A stretch of DNA of 64,000 nt from CAWVSB01 sp046710535 (GCA_046710535.1 JBKEHH010000004.1:124001-188000), one strand, 5' to 3'; numbered from the stretch's first letter, positions 28,576-38,175 are shown. The notes: generated by a model not told the origin, from the sequence alone. Numbers and translations: made by a program.

Positions 28576-30001
28576 ATGGATGTTCAATTAAGCCCGAAAA
28601 ATAAAATAAGTTATGGTCTTGGTAATCTTTCTTTGTCAGCTAAAGACATTTGCTTTAACTTTTTTTTATTTTTCTACTACTCCCAAATGCTCGGCCTATC
28701 GGCAAGTATGGCTGGGCTCGCGGCTTTACTAGCATTAATTGCAGACGGTATTTCGGACCCTATTATTGGCCAAGTGTCCGACAATTACCGCAATGGTCAA
28801 TGAGGCCGTCGCCATCCCTTTATGATTATTAGTACTATTCAATTTTGCCTTTCGCTATTTTTAATCCGCCGCCAAAGCTAAGCCACCCGCAGTTGTTTGC
28901 TTAGTATCATGTCCTTGCCATTATTGTTCGCTCGTTTTTAACCTTATTTACCTTGCCCCATATGGCCTTGGCGCAGAGTTATCCCAGGACTATACCGAAC
29001 GAAAAAGAATAATGACTTACCGAACAATAATAGGTTTTTGCGGTGGTATAGGTATTCAAGTTATCGCTTCTTTGTCCTTATTCCCATCGCTATCAGGCGC
29101 GGGGATATAAGTGAAGTATCGCCAAATAGGTTTTTTCGCCGCAGCCATGGCATTTATTGGCATGACGGCATCTATTATTGGCACTAAGCGCAATATCCCA
29201 TACTTACACCAAACATCCGTCGCCCAACAGTCTCGCCCATGGTTTCACGCCTTTACTGAACTTTTCAAAGTACTGCATCTGCTATCAGCTAGAGCTTTTC
29301 TACTAGCCAACCTTGTGATAGCCGTCGGTATTGGCATGGCCTTAACGATGGTGTTGCATATCAATACGTTGTTTTACGGTTTTAGCAGCGAGCAAATGGG
29401 AATCTACATGCTATCCATTTTTTTAGCATTAGCGCCAGCATCCTGGTTTGCTATGAAAGGGACTCGTTTACTGAGTAAACCTAAGTCAATTATTCGCTTC
29501 GGCTCCATTCTTACCCTGTTTGGTCCAATTCCTGTGCTGGGACACTTATACGGGCTTACACCGCCTAGTGCCAGTTATGCACTGTTGACGATCATGTGTA
29601 TCTTTGTCGTGCTTCAACAGTCATTTTATATTTCCTACCTGACGGTTATTGGTGCCATGGTGCCAGACATAGCCGACGAAATAGAGTTAACAACCGAGTT
29701 TCGTAAAGAAGGCATTCTGAATTCGGCGATGATGCTCACTGGTAAAGTAACCTTTGGGCTGGGTACTTTTTTGGCTGGATTAACCATCGATTTTGCCGGT
29801 TTTGACGGAGTAACGACTGTTGAACAGATTACTCAAAGTATGTTGACGCGGCTTGGCTGGTTTTACAGCTTAACAATTACATCACTTTTCCTAATAGACA
29901 TATATCTCTTTTCTCATTATCGCTTAGATGAAACTAGGTATAAGGAAATACCCACTAGCATTGATGAAAAAAAGCGCTACAGCAGTAACGCTAAGCTTTA
30001 A
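28576..30001 (+). pseudogene. GPH/MFS-type sugar transporter pseudogene
   Basis: The start at 28576 has an AAGGA site. It opens as a normal GPH-family carrier: KISYGLGNLSLSAKDI, then DGISDPIIGQVSDNY. A TGA at 28801 replaces the expected Trp before GRRHPFM. After that the frame is lost around 28860-28935 (NPPPKLS and LFTLPHMALG fragments sit in different frames), a one-base deletion near 28970 breaks ALGAELSQDY, and a TAA at 29108 interrupts the frame again before VKYRQIGFF. The last ~296 codons are clean and include helices and DEIELTTEFRKEGILNSAMML. At least four lesions mean this gene is dead; only the 3' half might be translated from a GTG at 29111. Confidence 0.85.
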
Positions 30002-30016
30002 TCAAAAAAATAGTTA

Positions 30017-31165
30017 TTAAAGCTCCATCCAACGCACACCACTGTCGTCATTGGCGGCTAAATATTCGCCCAGCTTAACTAATTGGGTAGTTCCGTTACC
30101 AAACATAAACTCCATATACTTAGCCCACAAAAAGAATCGATGAATAGGATATTCTCTGGTGGCTCCCATGCCCCCATGTAAATGCTGACAAGTATGCGCC
30201 ACTCTATGGCCTGCTTCACAGGCCCAATATTTGGCAGCGCGTACTTCTGGCTGGGCATCTAAACCTTCACTTAAGCGCCATGCTGCAGCCCAAAAGGTTG
30301 ATCTTAACGCTTCAATATCCATAAACGCGTCGGCCGCGCGCATCGCGACGGCCTGAAAACTACCAATAGGTGCGCCAAACTGTTTACGCTCACCACTATA
30401 AGCAGCTGTGCGCCTTAGTGCTTCATTTAATACGCCAACCTGAATAGCCGCTTGCGCAATGTTTACACATTGCTCTAAATACTCAAGTATCTCCTCGCCT
30501 TGACCAATGTCGCCCAATACCTCGGTAACTATGGCGTTGTCTAAAACAAGCTCTGACTGAATCCAACCAAGATCTAATTCCTGTGCAGTAGTACCAACAC
30601 CTGCGCTTGCGCTATCAACAATAAATATACTGGTCACATTATCTGAATCAACTGCTGGTACCAAAATATAGGCAGCATCACAACCATAGGGCACTGCCTG
30701 CCTAACGCCTCTTAATTGCCAACTGTCACCTTGTTTAGTCGCTGTTACTGCAACAGTTGAATTTTTCACCATTCCTAACTCTGCCACTGCCGCAGTTAAT
30801 CTATGGGCACCAGTTGCCAACGGACTGAGTAATTTTTGTTGTTGCTCATCACTGCCAAATTTAGCTATCGGCATAGCACCCATAACTAAACTACTTAACA
30901 GCGGCACTGGCGCTAATCTTCGCCCTTGCTCTTCAAGTACTGTACATAGCTCAATAAAACCAAGCCCTGACCCACCACAGTTTTCAGGAATAGATAGGCC
31001 TAACAAGCCCTGTTCGGCAAGTAAATCCCACAACTTCATATCAAACGTTTTATGAGTGACTTTCCGATCTCGATCCATTAGATACTGATCAGTTACCTGA
31101 TCGGTAAAAATCTGTGCAGCCAAATCCTTAATAACGATTTGATCGTCAGTTAAATTAAAATCCAT
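30017..31165 (-). CDS. Acyl-CoA dehydrogenase subunit, ChsE1/FadE28-like
   Basis: About 382 residues from the ATG at 31165, which has a GAGG site; an in-frame TTG at 31183 overlaps the TetR stop and is less likely. It starts MDFNLTDDQ and ends around LHGGMGATREYPIHRFFLWAKYMEFM. The usual FAD-contact motif SEPxAGSD is missing (the place reads AELGMVKNST), and the C-terminal GGxxEI loop is replaced. Such half-sites are typical of FadE28/ChsE1, which must pair with a complete subunit to bind FAD. The matching partner is probably the divergent gene at 32078. It lies 14 nt downstream of the TetR gene. Confidence 0.87.
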   Translation of the reverse strand: MDFNLTDDQIVIKDLAAQIFTDQVTDQYLMDRDRKVTHKTFDMKLWDLLAEQGLLGLSIPENCGGSGLGFIELCTVLEEQGRRLAPVPLLSSLVMGAMPIAKFGSDEQQQKLLSPLATGAHRLTAAVAELGMVKNSTVAVTATKQGDSWQLRGVRQAVPYGCDAAYILVPAVDSDNVTSIFIVDSASAGVGTTAQELDLGWIQSELVLDNAIVTEVLGDIGQGEEILEYLEQCVNIAQAAIQVGVLNEALRRTAAYSGERKQFGAPIGSFQAVAMRAADAFMDIEALRSTFWAAAWRLSEGLDAQPEVRAAKYWACEAGHRVAHTCQHLHGGMGATREYPIHRFFLWAKYMEFMFGNGTTQLVKLGEYLAANDDSGVRWMEL

Positions 31166-31179
31166 ACTATTTGCCTCAT

Positions 31180-31911
31180 TCAAAACTGTTTTACAAATTT
31201 ATCTAAGTCTGCGATATAACGTAATTTTTCTGCTGGTGGATTTTGTAAAAACAAACCTCGGTAAAAAATTACCGTTAGCAATTCCGTCACCTCATCTACT
31301 GTTACTTTATTTTCGGTTAACGCTGGCTCGCAATTAATATAATAGTCCCGCAGAATCGTCTCACCGGTGCCACCTAGGGCGTATACCATCATTAGAAATT
31401 GATGCTTACTAAAAGTGGCTTGCGGATATAATTTTGGCATCGCATCTACTAACCAGCCCAATTGTTTGACAAAGTTATTGCGCAGTACCTGAGCAAACTC
31501 TTTATCTTCATCAGCCAGCTGTAACATACAACGCATAATGCCAGGGCGCTCTGCGTAACTAACGACAACTAAACGGTTATGTGCAAAAATACGTCCATAC
31601 CAGTCTCCTTTAGAAACACTCTTTTCAATACTTTCAACATTAAGTGATTTCGCAACAAAGTCTTCCATCACTTCACTAGTAAGGCTTTTCAAATCAGTAA
31701 AGTAATGATGGAACAAGCCCGCTGCAACGCCCGCTTGTTTAGTCACATCACCTATCCGCATTTTGTGATAACCCACTTCACTCATCACTTCTAGGGCAGC
31801 TTTCTTTAGCTTCGCTTTCGCCTTTTCACCTTTAGCGCTGAGTACAACAGCCGCTTTAGCGCTACTTTCGTGACGCTTATCAGGGGCTATGCTACTGGTT
31901 GATTGGGCCAT
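31180..31911 (-). CDS. TetR-family transcriptional regulator
   Basis: About 243 residues from the ATG at 31911; a TTG at 31932 adds seven. The helix-turn-helix is at about 40-85: ALEVMSEVGYHKMRIGDVTKQAGVAAGLFHHYFTDLKSL. The C-terminal ligand domain has no assigned family. The N-terminal ~30 residues are Ser/Lys/Ala rich and may be disordered. It lies between the divergent acyl-CoA dehydrogenase genes of the igr-like cluster; the palindrome at 31970-31991, upstream of both transcription units, is its probable operator. The likely inducer is an acyl-CoA intermediate of the pathway, by analogy with KstR-type regulators, but this is inference. Confidence 0.9.
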   Translation of the reverse strand: MAQSTSSIAPDKRHESSAKAAVVLSAKGEKAKAKLKKAALEVMSEVGYHKMRIGDVTKQAGVAAGLFHHYFTDLKSLTSEVMEDFVAKSLNVESIEKSVSKGDWYGRIFAHNRLVVVSYAERPGIMRCMLQLADEDKEFAQVLRNNFVKQLGWLVDAMPKLYPQATFSKHQFLMMVYALGGTGETILRDYYINCEPALTENKVTVDEVTELLTVIFYRGLFLQNPPAEKLRYIADLDKFVKQF

Positions 31912-31969
31912 TTTACTCGCTGCTTTGTTCAACTAAATTCATCAATAACCATAACGTCATCAAAAATAG

Positions 31970-31991
31970 TTGAAATTGAATTCAAATTCAA
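31970..31991. promoter_or_regulatory. 22-bp palindrome, probable TetR operator
   Basis: The site reads TTGAA, then a central TTGAATTCAA core, then TTCAA: 10 of the 11 base pairs of the palindrome match and only pair 6/17 fails. It lies about 58 nt before the TetR start and 86 nt before the 32078 gene, between the two divergent units, as expected for autoregulation. Confidence 0.7.
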
Positions 31992-32077
31992 TACTATATG
32001 ACTTTAATTAACGATACAACTGCGAGTGATAGCTACCAAGCAGCACTCTTAGACCGTAATACTACTCAGGCGATCAG

Positions 32078-33241
32078 ATGAATATAGATATTGGCGACAA
32101 CCAAAGAGAGCTTCGCACCAAACTACGTAATTACTTTGCAGACCTTATAAGTCCAGAGCTTTATGAAGAATTGCGCGGCGCTGAAGCTGGCGCTACCTAT
32201 AAGCGAGTCATCAAAAAAATGGGGACTGATGGTTGGTTAGCAATCGGCTGGCCCAAAGAATATGGCGGCCAAGGCCTAAGCGATGCCGACCAATTAGCGT
32301 TCTTTGAGGAAGCATTGCTGGGCGGAGCGCCAATACCGTTTGTAACATTAAACACTGTTGGCCCTGCTCTAATGAGCTATGGCAGCGAAGAACAAAAAGC
32401 AGAATTCCTACCGAAAATCGCCTCTGGTGATATCCATTTTTCCATCGGTTATTCAGAGCCCGAGGCCGGTACTGACTTGGCTGTGTTAAATACAATGGCG
32501 GTTGAAGACGGTGATTACTATGTGATCAATGGAAGCAAGATGTGGACCAGCGCCGCCGAAGGCGCTGATTATATTTGGCTTGCCACCCGCACCGAAGCAG
32601 ATACCCGCCACAAAGGCATCACTATGTTTATTGTTGACGCCAAAGACCCTGGCTTTAGCTATGCACATATAAAGACGGTCGGCAATGTTGGCACCAACAT
32701 GACCTACTACGAAAATGTCCGAGTTCACAAATCAATGATGGTTGGCGGCCTTAATAAAGGCTGGGGCTTAATTATGTCCCAGTTGAACCACGAGCGCGTT
32801 GGTTTGGCGGCTTGGGGTATTCATGGTTGGAAGCTATATAAGCGAACCCTGGATTGGGCACGGCAAGATCATAACGGCAGTCGCCCTATTGATGAGCCTT
32901 CAGTGCAACGTAATTTGGCAGAGGCATATACCCGCTTAGAAGCGATGCGACTGCTGAATGCCCGGATGGCATGGGAATTAGAGCAAGATCGGCTCGACCC
33001 TGGCCTTGCCGGCGGCGTTAAAGTATTTAGCACCGAAGGTTTAGTAGAAATTGTGCGCTTACTAATGGAAGTATGCGGCCCAGGCAGTTTGGTAAAAGCA
33101 GGTAGCTCGGCAGCAATATTAATGGGCGACTTAGAACAAGAGTATCGTCGCAGCCAGATTAATACTTTTGGCGGCGGCGTTAATGAAATACAGCGCGGCT
33201 TGGTCGCGACATTTGGTTTAGGCATGCCCCGCCACCGTTAA
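32078..33241 (+). CDS. Acyl-CoA dehydrogenase subunit, ChsE2/FadE29-like
   Basis: A 387-residue acyl-CoA dehydrogenase with the full FAD set: YSEPEAGTDLAVL near residue 128, MWTSAAEGADYIWLATRT, HERVGLAAWGIHGW and the C-terminal NTFGGGVNEIQRGLVATFGLGMPR. It starts the operon 32078-35861, whose order (ChsE2-, ChsH2-, ChsH1-, Ltp2-like) repeats the mycobacterial igr operon, in which a FadE28-FadE29 heterotetramer dehydrogenates the three-carbon steroid side-chain CoA ester. The incomplete FadE28-like partner is encoded divergently at 30017. The gene is complete; 23 nt separate it from the next. Confidence 0.9.
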   Translation: MNIDIGDNQRELRTKLRNYFADLISPELYEELRGAEAGATYKRVIKKMGTDGWLAIGWPKEYGGQGLSDADQLAFFEEALLGGAPIPFVTLNTVGPALMSYGSEEQKAEFLPKIASGDIHFSIGYSEPEAGTDLAVLNTMAVEDGDYYVINGSKMWTSAAEGADYIWLATRTEADTRHKGITMFIVDAKDPGFSYAHIKTVGNVGTNMTYYENVRVHKSMMVGGLNKGWGLIMSQLNHERVGLAAWGIHGWKLYKRTLDWARQDHNGSRPIDEPSVQRNLAEAYTRLEAMRLLNARMAWELEQDRLDPGLAGGVKVFSTEGLVEIVRLLMEVCGPGSLVKAGSSAAILMGDLEQEYRRSQINTFGGGVNEIQRGLVATFGLGMPRHR

Positions 33242-33264
33242 TAAAAATATCCACAGGAATAACT

Positions 33265-34230
33265 ATGAATCCAGCAGAAACAAAAGCCTTTGAAGCTGAG
33301 ACAGCCAGCTATGTAGGTCGCAGCGCCGCCCCGCCGAGTGCCGGTAAAGATAAAGTTAACCAAGCTATGATTCGTCAATGGGCAGAAGTGATGGGCGATG
33401 AAACTGGCTTATATAGCGATGAGTCGATCGGTAAAGCCTGTGGTAAAGGCGGCATTATCTCGCCGCCAGCAATGTTGCAAGTATGGGTGATGGAAGGTTT
33501 TCCAATGGCCCATAATCCTGTCATTGATACCCAGCGCGAGCTGCATCAATTTTTTGATGCTCACGGCTTTACCGGTGTCCTTGGTACCAATAGCCGCCAA
33601 GAAAACTTCCGCGATATAACACCCGGCGAGACCGTTAAAGAAAGCACTATCATCTCAAGTATTTCAGCGCAAAAAACAACCGCTAGAGGCATTGGTTACT
33701 TTATTGAAACAACCACAACCTATGATGATGAAAATGATAAACCCATCGGTAAGCAAGTCTTTCGCGTACTAAAATTCATTCCTAATGACAATAACGATGC
33801 CACAACTAGCAGCAGTGAAGACGACGGGCCGAAAGCGGCAACGCGTATTCCCTCGCCCCGCGGGCCGGACAATAAATGGTGGTGGGAAGCAGTTGATAAT
33901 GGCAAGGTGTTAATTCAACGCTGTAAAAGCTGTCAAGCTCTGCGCCACCCGCCCAGACCAATGTGTGGCCAGTGCCAATCTATCGAATGGGACTCTATCG
34001 AGTCTAGTTTAGAAGGCGAAGTTTATAGCTTTATTGAAATGCATTACCCGAAATTCCCAGGCTACCCTACGCCGCTGTTGTGCGCAGTCATAGACCTGTC
34101 AGAAGGGACTCGCTTGGTTGCCAACATAGCAGGCTGCAGCGCAGATGACATAAGTATTGGGATGAAAGTAGTCGGCAAAGTAGAACAAGTTGATGCAGCA
34201 ACACTGCTGCCTCAATTCTATCTCGCTTAA
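33265..34230 (+). CDS. MaoC-DUF35 fusion, ChsH2-like enoyl-CoA hydratase subunit
   Basis: A 321-residue protein with an N-terminal hotdog domain (about 15-165; RQWAEVMGDETGLYSDE), an acidic linker (NDATTSSSEDDG), and a C-terminal DUF35 part: a four-Cys zinc ribbon CKSC-x12-CGQC at about 219-237 followed by an OB fold. In M. tuberculosis ChsH2 has this same layout; its MaoC half pairs with ChsH1 to hydrate the steroid enoyl-CoA and its DUF35 half binds the aldolase Ltp2. The next two genes here are ChsH1-like and Ltp2-like in the same order. An AGGAAT ribosome site precedes the ATG. Confidence 0.92.
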   Translation: MNPAETKAFEAETASYVGRSAAPPSAGKDKVNQAMIRQWAEVMGDETGLYSDESIGKACGKGGIISPPAMLQVWVMEGFPMAHNPVIDTQRELHQFFDAHGFTGVLGTNSRQENFRDITPGETVKESTIISSISAQKTTARGIGYFIETTTTYDDENDKPIGKQVFRVLKFIPNDNNDATTSSSEDDGPKAATRIPSPRGPDNKWWWEAVDNGKVLIQRCKSCQALRHPPRPMCGQCQSIEWDSIESSLEGEVYSFIEMHYPKFPGYPTPLLCAVIDLSEGTRLVANIAGCSADDISIGMKVVGKVEQVDAATLLPQFYLA

Positions 34231-34257
34231 TCAACTTATTCTGACTGGTAATAAACA

Positions 34258-34686
34258 ATGACTACAAACATATTAACAATCAATGACATTAAGGTAGGCG
34301 ACAAGCTGCCAGTGCAAGAAATACCGATTACCACCTCACTTATTGTCGGCGGCGCGGCGGTTACTAACGATTACACCCAAGTGCATCACGACAAGAAACA
34401 AGCCCAAGCAGCCGGCTTGCCAGACGTTTTTATGAACATTCTAACCAGTAACGGTTTAATGGGTACCTACATCACTAATTGGGCTGGCCCAGGTTCAACC
34501 ACTAAGTCTTTAGATATAAAACTAGGAGCACCAAATATGCCCGGCTTTGTGATGACGATTAGCGGTGAGATAAGTGCGATAGATGATCAAACCGGTGTAA
34601 TTGATATTGCAGTACTGGGTGAGAACAATGTTTGGGGGATGCATATGCAAGGCACCGTGCAGATCACCTTAGCGGGAGATGAATAA
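34258..34686 (+). CDS. MaoC-like dehydratase, ChsH1-like subunit
   Basis: A 142-residue single hotdog protein. The hydratase-2 region reads VTNDYTQVHHDKKQAQAAGLPDVFMNILTSNGLMGTYIT, with the Asp/His pair and the position after it. In the igr pathway ChsH1 supplies the catalytic residues that ChsH2 lacks, and the two form a heterotetramer that hydrates the alpha,beta-unsaturated side-chain CoA. Its TAA overlaps the ATG of the next gene by one base (34686), so it is translationally coupled to the Ltp2-like protein. The family role is well based; the substrate is inference. Confidence 0.9.
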   Translation: MTTNILTINDIKVGDKLPVQEIPITTSLIVGGAAVTNDYTQVHHDKKQAQAAGLPDVFMNILTSNGLMGTYITNWAGPGSTTKSLDIKLGAPNMPGFVMTISGEISAIDDQTGVIDIAVLGENNVWGMHMQGTVQITLAGDE

Positions 34687-35861
34687 TGGTTGCTAATATT
34701 AAAGACAAAAGCGCCATTGTCGGCATTGGCAATACTGAGTTTTCGAAAAATTCTGGGGTGAGTGAATTACAACTTGCCTGTGAAGCAATTAAGTCAGCTT
34801 TAGATGACGCCGGTTTAGCTGCTACCGATATCGATGGTATGGCAACCTTTACAATGGACAATAGCGACGAGATTGAGGTTGCCCGTGCGCTGGGCTGCAA
34901 CGATTTAACGTTTTATGCTCGCACCCCTTATGGCGGTGGCGCAGCGACTGGGCTTATAAGTCAAGCCGCAATGGCCATTGCAACCGGCATGGCCGAAACG
35001 GTGGTTGTTTATCGCGCGTTAAACGGCCGTTCTGGGCATCGCTATTCTGCGGGAGTATCAGGCCAAATAGTTACTGCTGATGCCATCCATTGGGGCTGGT
35101 ATACGCCGTTTGGCCTGCTCACTCCTGCTAGTTGGGTGGCCATGTATGCACAGCGCTGGATGCACTTAACCGGCACCACTAAAGATGCGTTGTTTGAAGT
35201 GGCGCAATCTACCCGCGAATATGCCGCTAACAACCCGGCCGCATTCTTTTATCAACAACCGTTTGATAGAGCAGAATATGATGCCCAAAAACAAATAGCT
35301 GGTCCGCTGTCTTTATATGATTGCTGCCAAGAAAGCGATGGCGGCTCGGCAGTAATTTTAACCACCCCAGAGCGCGCTAAAAAGTTAAAACACGCACCCG
35401 TTATGGTTAAAGGTGTGGCTCAAGTAGCCGCTAAAAATCAGGAACAAATGACATCCTTCTATGACGGCGAAATCATCAACACACCAGAAATGGATAAAGC
35501 AGCTGAGCTTGCTTACGAAATGGCGGGGATGAGCGCAGATGACATAGATGCGGCAATATTATATGACGCATTTACGTCAACTGTATTATGGCAGCTTGAG
35601 TCATGGGGCTTTGCAGAGCACGGTAAAGCTGGCGAGTTTGCATTGAGTGGTGCACTACGCACTGACGGTAGACTGCCAACGAACACCAACGGTGGGCAAT
35701 TAAGTGAAGCTTATATTCATGGCGTAAATGGCATTGTAGAAGCGGTAAAACTAGTTCGTGGCACATCTGTTAATCAGCCCAACAAAGCTGTCAACAATGT
35801 GCTGGTAACCGCAGGGGTTGGCGTACCAACTGGCGGCGCTATCTTAGGTAAAATGGAATAA
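34686..35861 (+). CDS. Thiolase-fold lipid-transfer protein, Ltp2-like aldolase
   Basis: A 391-residue thiolase-superfamily protein lacking the classical thiolase cysteine motif at the usual place (YGGGAATGL instead of a CGSG loop). It keeps DCCQESDGGSAVILTTPERA, ILYDAFTSTVLWQLESWGF and the C-terminal NTNGGQLSEAYIHGVNG. This is the SCPx/Ltp2 pattern: in mycobacteria Ltp2 with the DUF35 domain of ChsH2 cleaves the 17-hydroxy steroid side-chain CoA by a retro-aldol reaction, giving propionyl-CoA and the 17-ketone. It closes the igr-like operon; a terminator follows after 42 nt. Confidence 0.9.
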   Translation: MVANIKDKSAIVGIGNTEFSKNSGVSELQLACEAIKSALDDAGLAATDIDGMATFTMDNSDEIEVARALGCNDLTFYARTPYGGGAATGLISQAAMAIATGMAETVVVYRALNGRSGHRYSAGVSGQIVTADAIHWGWYTPFGLLTPASWVAMYAQRWMHLTGTTKDALFEVAQSTREYAANNPAAFFYQQPFDRAEYDAQKQIAGPLSLYDCCQESDGGSAVILTTPERAKKLKHAPVMVKGVAQVAAKNQEQMTSFYDGEIINTPEMDKAAELAYEMAGMSADDIDAAILYDAFTSTVLWQLESWGFAEHGKAGEFALSGALRTDGRLPTNTNGGQLSEAYIHGVNGIVEAVKLVRGTSVNQPNKAVNNVLVTAGVGVPTGGAILGKME

Positions 35862-35902
35862 AACCGAGCTTATCATCTACTAACACTAAAATAATTTAGC
35901 CT

Positions 35903-35929
35903 AACGCCTCGCTTGAGGCGTTTTTTATT
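35903..35929 (+). terminator. Rho-independent terminator of the igr-like operon
   Basis: AACGCCTC and GAGGCGTT make an 8-bp stem with a GCTT loop, followed by TTTTATTT. Confidence 0.92.
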
Positions 35930-36283
35930 TTGTTGAAAATTCGCGGAAATCGACATCTCCTTCTATATTAATTTATGAGTATTAGATAAAAAAATTGATA
36001 GAGGATATTAGAACAACGGACTGTAATTTCTACTGTATCGGTATCGAAACATCCGCCATTCTAGGTATTCGCGACAAGCTTTCTTTAGCATCCGAACCGG
36101 TGATGAGATAACATCAATTGTCACCGCTGTTGTTTATAACCGAGCCACTATCAACGGTGAAACTAATCGCTAGGGCCTGCACTTTGATTACTTATCTGAG
36201 CTAAACAATCAAACTGTAGACACCCATTTAAAAAGCATTGAAGCTTAAGCTAAGCCAGCGCAAAACAAATTTACCTTTTCAGG
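35930..36283. other. Intergenic region, possible gene residue
   Basis: About 350 nt between the operon terminator and the stop of the acyl-CoA ligase. No intact gene is present. One plus-strand frame (about 36060-36248) reads protein-like (SIRTGDEITSIVTAVVYNR and DYLSELNNQTVDTHLKSIEA) but contains a TAG at 36171 and has no start, so it could be the tail of a decayed gene. The family is not recognised. Confidence 0.35.
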
Positions 36284-37999
36284 CTAACTAAGTAGCTTAG
36301 CGCTATAGTTCGCCTTCAAACCTTTCTTATATATTTTTCCTGTCGCTATCCGTGGCAGCTGTTCAGCCTCTATCCAGCAATGGCTAGGGATTTTAAACGC
36401 CGCAATATTTTCAGCTAGAAAATCTCGCAACTCTTCTTTGCTTAGTTGCTCACCAGCATTTGGCACCACCACCGCAGCAACCGCCTCGCCTAAGCGCTCA
36501 TCAGGCACACTAAAGACAGCAACCTCTAGTACTTTTGGATGTTCATATATAGCCGACTCCACTTCAATACAGCTAATATTTTCGCCACCGCGAATAATGA
36601 TGTCTTTAATTCTATCAACAATCGTCAAGAATCCATCCTCATCCAGTTTGCCAATATCACCGCTACGAAACCAGCCATCAACAAAAGCTTCTGCGGTAGC
36701 TTCCGGCTTATTCCAATAGCCTTTGGCATTGCCTGGGGTATAAATACAGACCTCACCCGCTTCGCCTTCAGCTACCGTTTTACCATTTTCATCAATCAAT
36801 TTAATTTCAGTCACAGCGGGTAAAACTCGCCCGCAACTATGCGGCTTTAACTGATAAAACATACCGCTTGTTATCGCACCAATACCATTAGTTTCAGTTA
36901 AACCATAGCCTAAACCCGCTTTGGCATTAGTAAATGTAGTGGCAAGCTTACGTACCTGCTCTGGCGGCCGCGGAGCACCGCCAGCGCTTATTTCTCGCAG
37001 TGTAGAAAGATCACGTTTAGTCTTTAATGCACCTTGCTCCAACTCTGCTGACATAGTTGGCACACCACTAAAGCTAGAGATTTTTTCTCGCTCAATTAGC
37101 TCCATCGCAACTTCAACATCCCACTTGTACATAATCACCATTTTTCGACCAACAATAATTGATAACAGAAAAATACTATGACTAGCGGTTACGTGAAATA
37201 GCGGTATTGTTAACAAAATAGCGGCTTGCTGCTCTAACGCTGGCGGTGCAAGATGAGGCGCTAATTGCTCAACTGTCGCCACTGCCGCAAAAGAGCCTGT
37301 CAGCCAACTATATAAAGCAGACAATATAGAACGGTGCGAGGAAAAAACACCTTTAGGCATACCCGTACTACCCGATGTATACAAAATAGTCGCACCGTCT
37401 TCTGGCTTTATTTTAGCCGCCGGCATCGCCGCACCTGGGTACTTATTTAGCATTGCTTCAAAATTCAGCTCACCCGCAATACCACCATTCAAATCGCCTA
37501 CCACTAACTGAGTTAAATTCAGCTCACTAGCAAAAGGCCGAATGCGATTACAACGCTGTGGATCAGATATAACTAAGGTGGCGCCGCTATCAGAAAAACC
37601 ATATTGCAGTTCTTCAGTAGTCCACCATGCATTCATTGGCACTGCAATTGCGCCAATAGAAACAATCGCCATAAAGGCAAAACACCACTGCGGGTTATTG
37701 CGCATGGCAATGGCAACTCTATCGCCTCTCTTTACTCCAAAGTCTTGTACTAATGCCTGCGCCAATTGAGCCGACAACTGGTATGTCTGACCATATGTGT
37801 AACGCTCGTTTTGATAGACTAAAAACGTCTCATCACTATGCTCACTCGACTGCTCTAGATAGTCGCGTAATGTGGGGCCGGCATTGCGATAAACGCGAAA
37901 CGGCTGTCCGTCTATTTGCTGCTCTATAACTTCTAAATCTTTACCAGGCCCGGTAAGTTCAGCAACATTAGCGTCTAAAACATCAAGAAATTCTTTCAT
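36284..37999 (-). CDS. Acyl-CoA synthetase (AMP-forming)
   Basis: A 571-residue ANL-superfamily ligase that activates a carboxylic acid to its CoA ester through an acyl-AMP. The P-loop TILYTSGSTGMPKGV is at about 210, AMP-binding YGLTETNG and WFRSGDIGKLDEDGF follow, the hinge region is RIKDIIIRGGENIS and the catalytic lysine sits in PRIATGKIYKK near the end. The substrate pocket cannot be read, but the place between the igr-like operon and a thiolase suggests a steroid-side-chain or medium-chain acid. It is divergent from the thiolase at 38176 with a 176-nt gap. All ANL motifs are present. Confidence 0.93.
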   Translation of the reverse strand: MKEFLDVLDANVAELTGPGKDLEVIEQQIDGQPFRVYRNAGPTLRDYLEQSSEHSDETFLVYQNERYTYGQTYQLSAQLAQALVQDFGVKRGDRVAIAMRNNPQWCFAFMAIVSIGAIAVPMNAWWTTEELQYGFSDSGATLVISDPQRCNRIRPFASELNLTQLVVGDLNGGIAGELNFEAMLNKYPGAAMPAAKIKPEDGATILYTSGSTGMPKGVFSSHRSILSALYSWLTGSFAAVATVEQLAPHLAPPALEQQAAILLTIPLFHVTASHSIFLLSIIVGRKMVIMYKWDVEVAMELIEREKISSFSGVPTMSAELEQGALKTKRDLSTLREISAGGAPRPPEQVRKLATTFTNAKAGLGYGLTETNGIGAITSGMFYQLKPHSCGRVLPAVTEIKLIDENGKTVAEGEAGEVCIYTPGNAKGYWNKPEATAEAFVDGWFRSGDIGKLDEDGFLTIVDRIKDIIIRGGENISCIEVESAIYEHPKVLEVAVFSVPDERLGEAVAAVVVPNAGEQLSKEELRDFLAENIAAFKIPSHCWIEAEQLPRIATGKIYKKGLKANYSAKLLS

Positions 38000-38175
38000 T
38001 CAACTGTCTCTTTTATCATTATTATGGCGTAGTTTATTGAACACTAAAACCACTGCAGATTAAAGCACTTAGGTGACATCTAACTCATAAGTCATCTTGT
38101 TCTATAGCTAAGAATAACGCATAGTATCTGGCTTTAATTCACACCAACTTTAAACATATAAACGAGGAATAAAAA

